Positions 61,950-64,000 of a stretch of DNA of 64,000 nt are shown in pieces. Within the stretch, counting starts at the first letter, position 1; each line of letters begins with the position of its first letter. The notes beneath the pieces are model-generated. The model saw only the letters and a program-made list of their open reading frames with translations. It was not told the origin of the DNA and ran no database searches. The stretch is from NCBI RefSeq assembly GCF_003326675.1, contig NZ_JPWF01000006.1, positions 124,001 through 188,000 on the forward strand, read 5' to 3'. Made by a program: the position numbers and the translations under genes. The DNA is from Thalassospira profundimaris (GTDB lineage Bacteria > Pseudomonadota > Alphaproteobacteria > Rhodospirillales > Thalassospiraceae).

Positions 61950-62160
61950 GCCCTCGCGGCGATCAAGAACCCAGCATCAAGGGGGCTGCCCTGTTCGTCA
62001 GGTTCGCTAATTCCCGGGGCCGATGCTCATTTCTCTAGGGAGCTGTCCCTTTCCAGACCGTGGTCTGGTTATACGGCGCCCACCTGCACCTGCAGGTCAC
62101 GAGGAATTACCACATGGCCAACGGCAGCGGTGGCTCCCGTTTATCTTCGGGCAATTGCCC
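61950..62160 (+). ncRNA. ssrS: 6S RNA (SsrS)
   Basis: This region downstream of zapA is where 6S RNA lies in proteobacteria. It has a rod-like fold: gctgcc at 61985-61990 pairs with ggcagc at 62123-62128, taattcc at 62008-62014 with ggaatta at 62103-62109, and an apical perfect stem CCAGACC/GGTCTGG at 62053-62068. 6S RNA binds the sigma-70 holoenzyme as a promoter mimic. The ends are approximate because the terminal stem is weak by eye. A palindrome GGGCAATTGCCC at 62149-62160 closes the region. No ORF in it is credible. Confidence 0.68.
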
Positions 62161-62267
62161 TGACATATCCCTTCTCCTTTGCGTAATGCTGTATGCTGTG
62201 CGTCCCGGATGGGGTGCATCGATAAAAGCCGTGCCAATTCGGGCATGTAAAAGACACAGGAAAGAAT

Positions 62268-63083
62268 ATGCGTTTACTTCATCTTGGCGACGTTTTGGGT
62301 CAAACCGGTCGCAAGGCAGCACTCGATGCATTGCCGATGCTCCGTGATCGTTTGTCCGTTGATGTTGCCGTGGTGAATGTGGAAAACGCGGCGCATGGCT
62401 TTGGTGTCACGGCAAAAATCTGCAAGGAATTCTATGGGGCAGGGGCCGATGTCCTGACCACAGGCAACCATGTCTGGGATCAGCGCGAAATCATCGCCTA
62501 TATCGACGAAGATGAAAAACTCCTGCGTCCCTGGAACTTCCCGGATGGTACGCCGGGCAACGGCGATTACGTCTTTAAAACCAAATCGGGCAAGAAGGTC
62601 TGCGTCATCAACATGATGGGTCGCCTTTTCATGGATCCGCTTTCCTGTCCGTTCCAGGGAGCTGACAAGCTGTTTAACAAGCACAAGCTTGGCAAAAATG
62701 TCGATGCGATCATTCTGGATTTCCATGCCGAAACCACGTCGGAAAAGATGGCTTTTGGCCATCATTGCGACGGGCGGGCGTCACTTGTGCTGGGCACGCA
62801 TACGCATGTGCCGACCGCAGATGCGCAAATCCTGCCAAATGGCACGGCCTATCAAACCGATGTTGGCATGTGCGGCGATTTTGATTCCGTGATCGGCATG
62901 AAAAAAGAAAACTCGGTCCGCAAGTTCCTGACCAAAATGCCGTCCGGTCGCTTTGAACCGGCCGAGGGACCGGCAACCGTGTGCGGCGTATTTGTCGAGA
63001 CCGATGACAAAACCGGCCTTGCCAAGCGCATTGAACCGGTTCGCATTGGCGGTCGCCTTAAAGGCAGCTGGCCAAGCGCCTGA
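62268..63083 (+). CDS. YmdB-type metallophosphoesterase (TIGR00282 family)
   Basis: A 271-aa phosphodiesterase with AGGAAAG before the ATG. Metal residues fit the family: Asp8 in HLGDVLGQTG, Glu39/Asn40 in VVNVENAAHGFG, Asn67/His68 in TTGNHVWD, HAETTSEKMAFGHHCDGR and GTHTHVPTAD. The Bacillus relative YmdB hydrolyses cyclic nucleotides and affects biofilm decisions. The gene typically follows 5-formyltetrahydrofolate cyclo-ligase near 6S RNA; that gene is missing here. Confidence 0.9.
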   Translation: MRLLHLGDVLGQTGRKAALDALPMLRDRLSVDVAVVNVENAAHGFGVTAKICKEFYGAGADVLTTGNHVWDQREIIAYIDEDEKLLRPWNFPDGTPGNGDYVFKTKSGKKVCVINMMGRLFMDPLSCPFQGADKLFNKHKLGKNVDAIILDFHAETTSEKMAFGHHCDGRASLVLGTHTHVPTADAQILPNGTAYQTDVGMCGDFDSVIGMKKENSVRKFLTKMPSGRFEPAEGPATVCGVFVETDDKTGLAKRIEPVRIGGRLKGSWPSA

Positions 63084-63112
63084 TATAGACGGGTAGAACA
63101 GACAAAAATGCA

Positions 63113-63139
63113 AAAGGCCCGCCTGATTGGCGGGCCTTT
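63113..63139. terminator. Terminator between YmdB-type gene and chemotaxis receptor gene
   Basis: AAAGGCCCGCC and GGCGGGCCTTT form a perfect 11-bp stem with a 5-nt loop, between convergent genes. Confidence 0.92.
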
Positions 63140-63162
63140 GTCGTTAAACATCGTCCGGGCTA

Positions 63163-64000
63163 TTACGCTGCGCGGTCACGTGCCTGTTGGCGCAATTCAT
63201 CAAGGATGGTGGCAATGCGATTGCGCATTTCCCCAACTTTTTCCGATGCCGCCCGCGACGTGGTCAGAACTTCACCCGACAACTGGCCGGTACGGCCGGT
63301 TTCATTGGCAACCTCGGTGATAGATGCCGATACCGCACGGGTGCGGTCGGCTGCACCACGGACATTGCGGCTGATCTCATCAGTCGCAGCCCCTTGCTGT
63401 TCGACCGCGGCCGAAATCGATGTCGCAATTTCATTGAGGTTATCAATGATCGACCCGATTTCACCGATGGCGGTCACGGACTCACCAGTTGCTTTCTGAA
63501 TGCCGGAAATCTGTCCGGCGATTTCTTCGGTCGCCTTTTCGGTCTGGTTGGCAAGGTTTTTGACCTCGGCGGCAACCACGGCAAAGCCTTTGCCGGCATC
63601 ACCGGCGCGCGCCGCTTCGATGGTGGCATTCAGGGCCAGAAGATTGGTCTGTTCGGCAATGTCGGTAATAAGGGCGATGACCTCGCCAATACGACCGGCC
63701 GATTGCGACAGGCTGACGACAAGCGCATTGGTGTGCTGGGCACGCTGGGCGGCTTCGTTGGAAATGCGGGTGGTTTCCGCCATCTGGCGATTGATTTCCG
63801 CGTTCGAGTTGGAAAGTTGCTCGGTCGCGGCGGCAACGGTTTCAACATTACCGGTGGCTTCCTGTGCAGATGATGAAACATCTTCGCTTTGATTGGAAAC
63901 AAGGGCGGCACTTTGGGTCATCTGACCCGAAACCCCCTGAAGCTGTTCACCAAGGGCGGCGATTTCATTCACGGCGGTTTCAACTTCGCCCTGAAGCGTA
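63163..64000 (-). CDS. Methyl-accepting chemotaxis protein, C-terminal part (cut by window end)
   Basis: About 278 C-terminal residues are visible. The frame remains open to 64000, so the N-terminal sensor and membrane parts are outside the window. The signalling hairpin tip [46 protein letters not shown] is present and binds CheA and CheW. The following helical bundle contains likely methylation sites ([30 protein letters not shown]). No HAMP domain or sensory domain can be judged. Confidence 0.94.
   Translation of the reverse strand, partial: TLQGEVETAVNEIAALGEQLQGVSGQMTQSAALVSNQSEDVSSSAQEATGNVETVAAATEQLSNSNAEINRQMAETTRISNEAAQRAQHTNALVVSLSQSAGRIGEVIALITDIAEQTNLLALNATIEAARAGDAGKGFAVVAAEVKNLANQTEKATEEIAGQISGIQKATGESVTAIGEIGSIIDNLNEIATSISAAVEQQGAATDEISRNVRGAADRTRAVSASITEVANETGRTGQLSGEVLTTSRAASEKVGEMRNRIATILDELRQQARDRAA

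Overview
The window looks like a stretch of ordinary chromosome from an alphaproteobacterium, most likely a marine or soil Rhodospirillales member of the Thalassospira type. This is inferred from gene content: a single-polypeptide 5-aminolevulinate synthase, a GapR/DUF2312 protein, an MmcB-type nuclease-fold protein, a fused indolepyruvate ferredoxin oxidoreductase, an ELM1-family protein, and 6S RNA next to zapA. No tRNA, rRNA, CRISPR array, transposase, integrase or phage gene was seen. About 60 genes are packed on both strands, often as convergent pairs closed by strong hairpin terminators.

Layout. 1-5.3 kb: a truncated ArsR regulator, a tandem universal stress protein, a small Cys-containing ORF, an SRAP peptidase (SOS/abasic-site repair), an SDR oxidoreductase, a GNAT, a PadR-like regulator and Rnk. 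5.3-5.9 kb is gene-poor but full of palindromes, including a perfect 20-bp LacI-type operator with no sugar gene nearby. 5.9-12.3 kb: hemA with an FNR/FixK-type box, a class III aminotransferase, a second Usp, a lipoprotein, pyrE and an XRE regulator. 12.4-17 kb: a SulP transporter, an enoyl-CoA hydratase, a DinB-fold protein and a Bcr/CflA exporter. 17.2-24.1 kb: a complete C4-dicarboxylate TRAP system (dctPQM) with its DctB/DctD two-component system and a recognisable sigma-54 promoter in front of dctP. 24.3-31.4 kb: an ELM1-like protein, a DMT exporter, a LysR/MFS pair, an aldo-keto reductase, anaerobic hemN with an FNR-type box, and a HIT protein.

31.6-40.7 kb: type II NADH dehydrogenase, azoreductase with a divergent LysR, hydroxypyruvate isomerase facing a glycerate kinase with a GntR/FadR regulator and its operator, a tightly coupled N-formylglutamate amidohydrolase/GCS2 pair, GapR and MmcB. 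40.8-50 kb: the 1160-aa indolepyruvate oxidoreductase, a VOC protein, then a likely sulfur module (two-cysteine Crp/Fnr regulator, persulfide-dioxygenase-like MBL protein, second SulP transporter) and BenE.

50-54 kb holds the most unusual group: a MotA/ExbB-like channel protein, a MotB-like protein with a long coiled coil, and an OmpA-domain protein with a Pro/Ala-rich linker, probably one envelope-spanning proton-driven machine. 54-64 kb is housekeeping: an inositol-phosphatase-family enzyme, efp, thiE, a conserved hypothetical, a spermidine-synthase-like protein, gap, tkt, a coiled-coil protein with zapA, 6S RNA, a YmdB-type phosphodiesterase, and the C-terminus of a chemotaxis receptor cut by the window edge.

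The regulatory signals connect several genes. hemA and hemN share FNR-type boxes, dctPQM is linked to DctBD through sigma-54, and several one-component regulators have palindromes in their own promoters.
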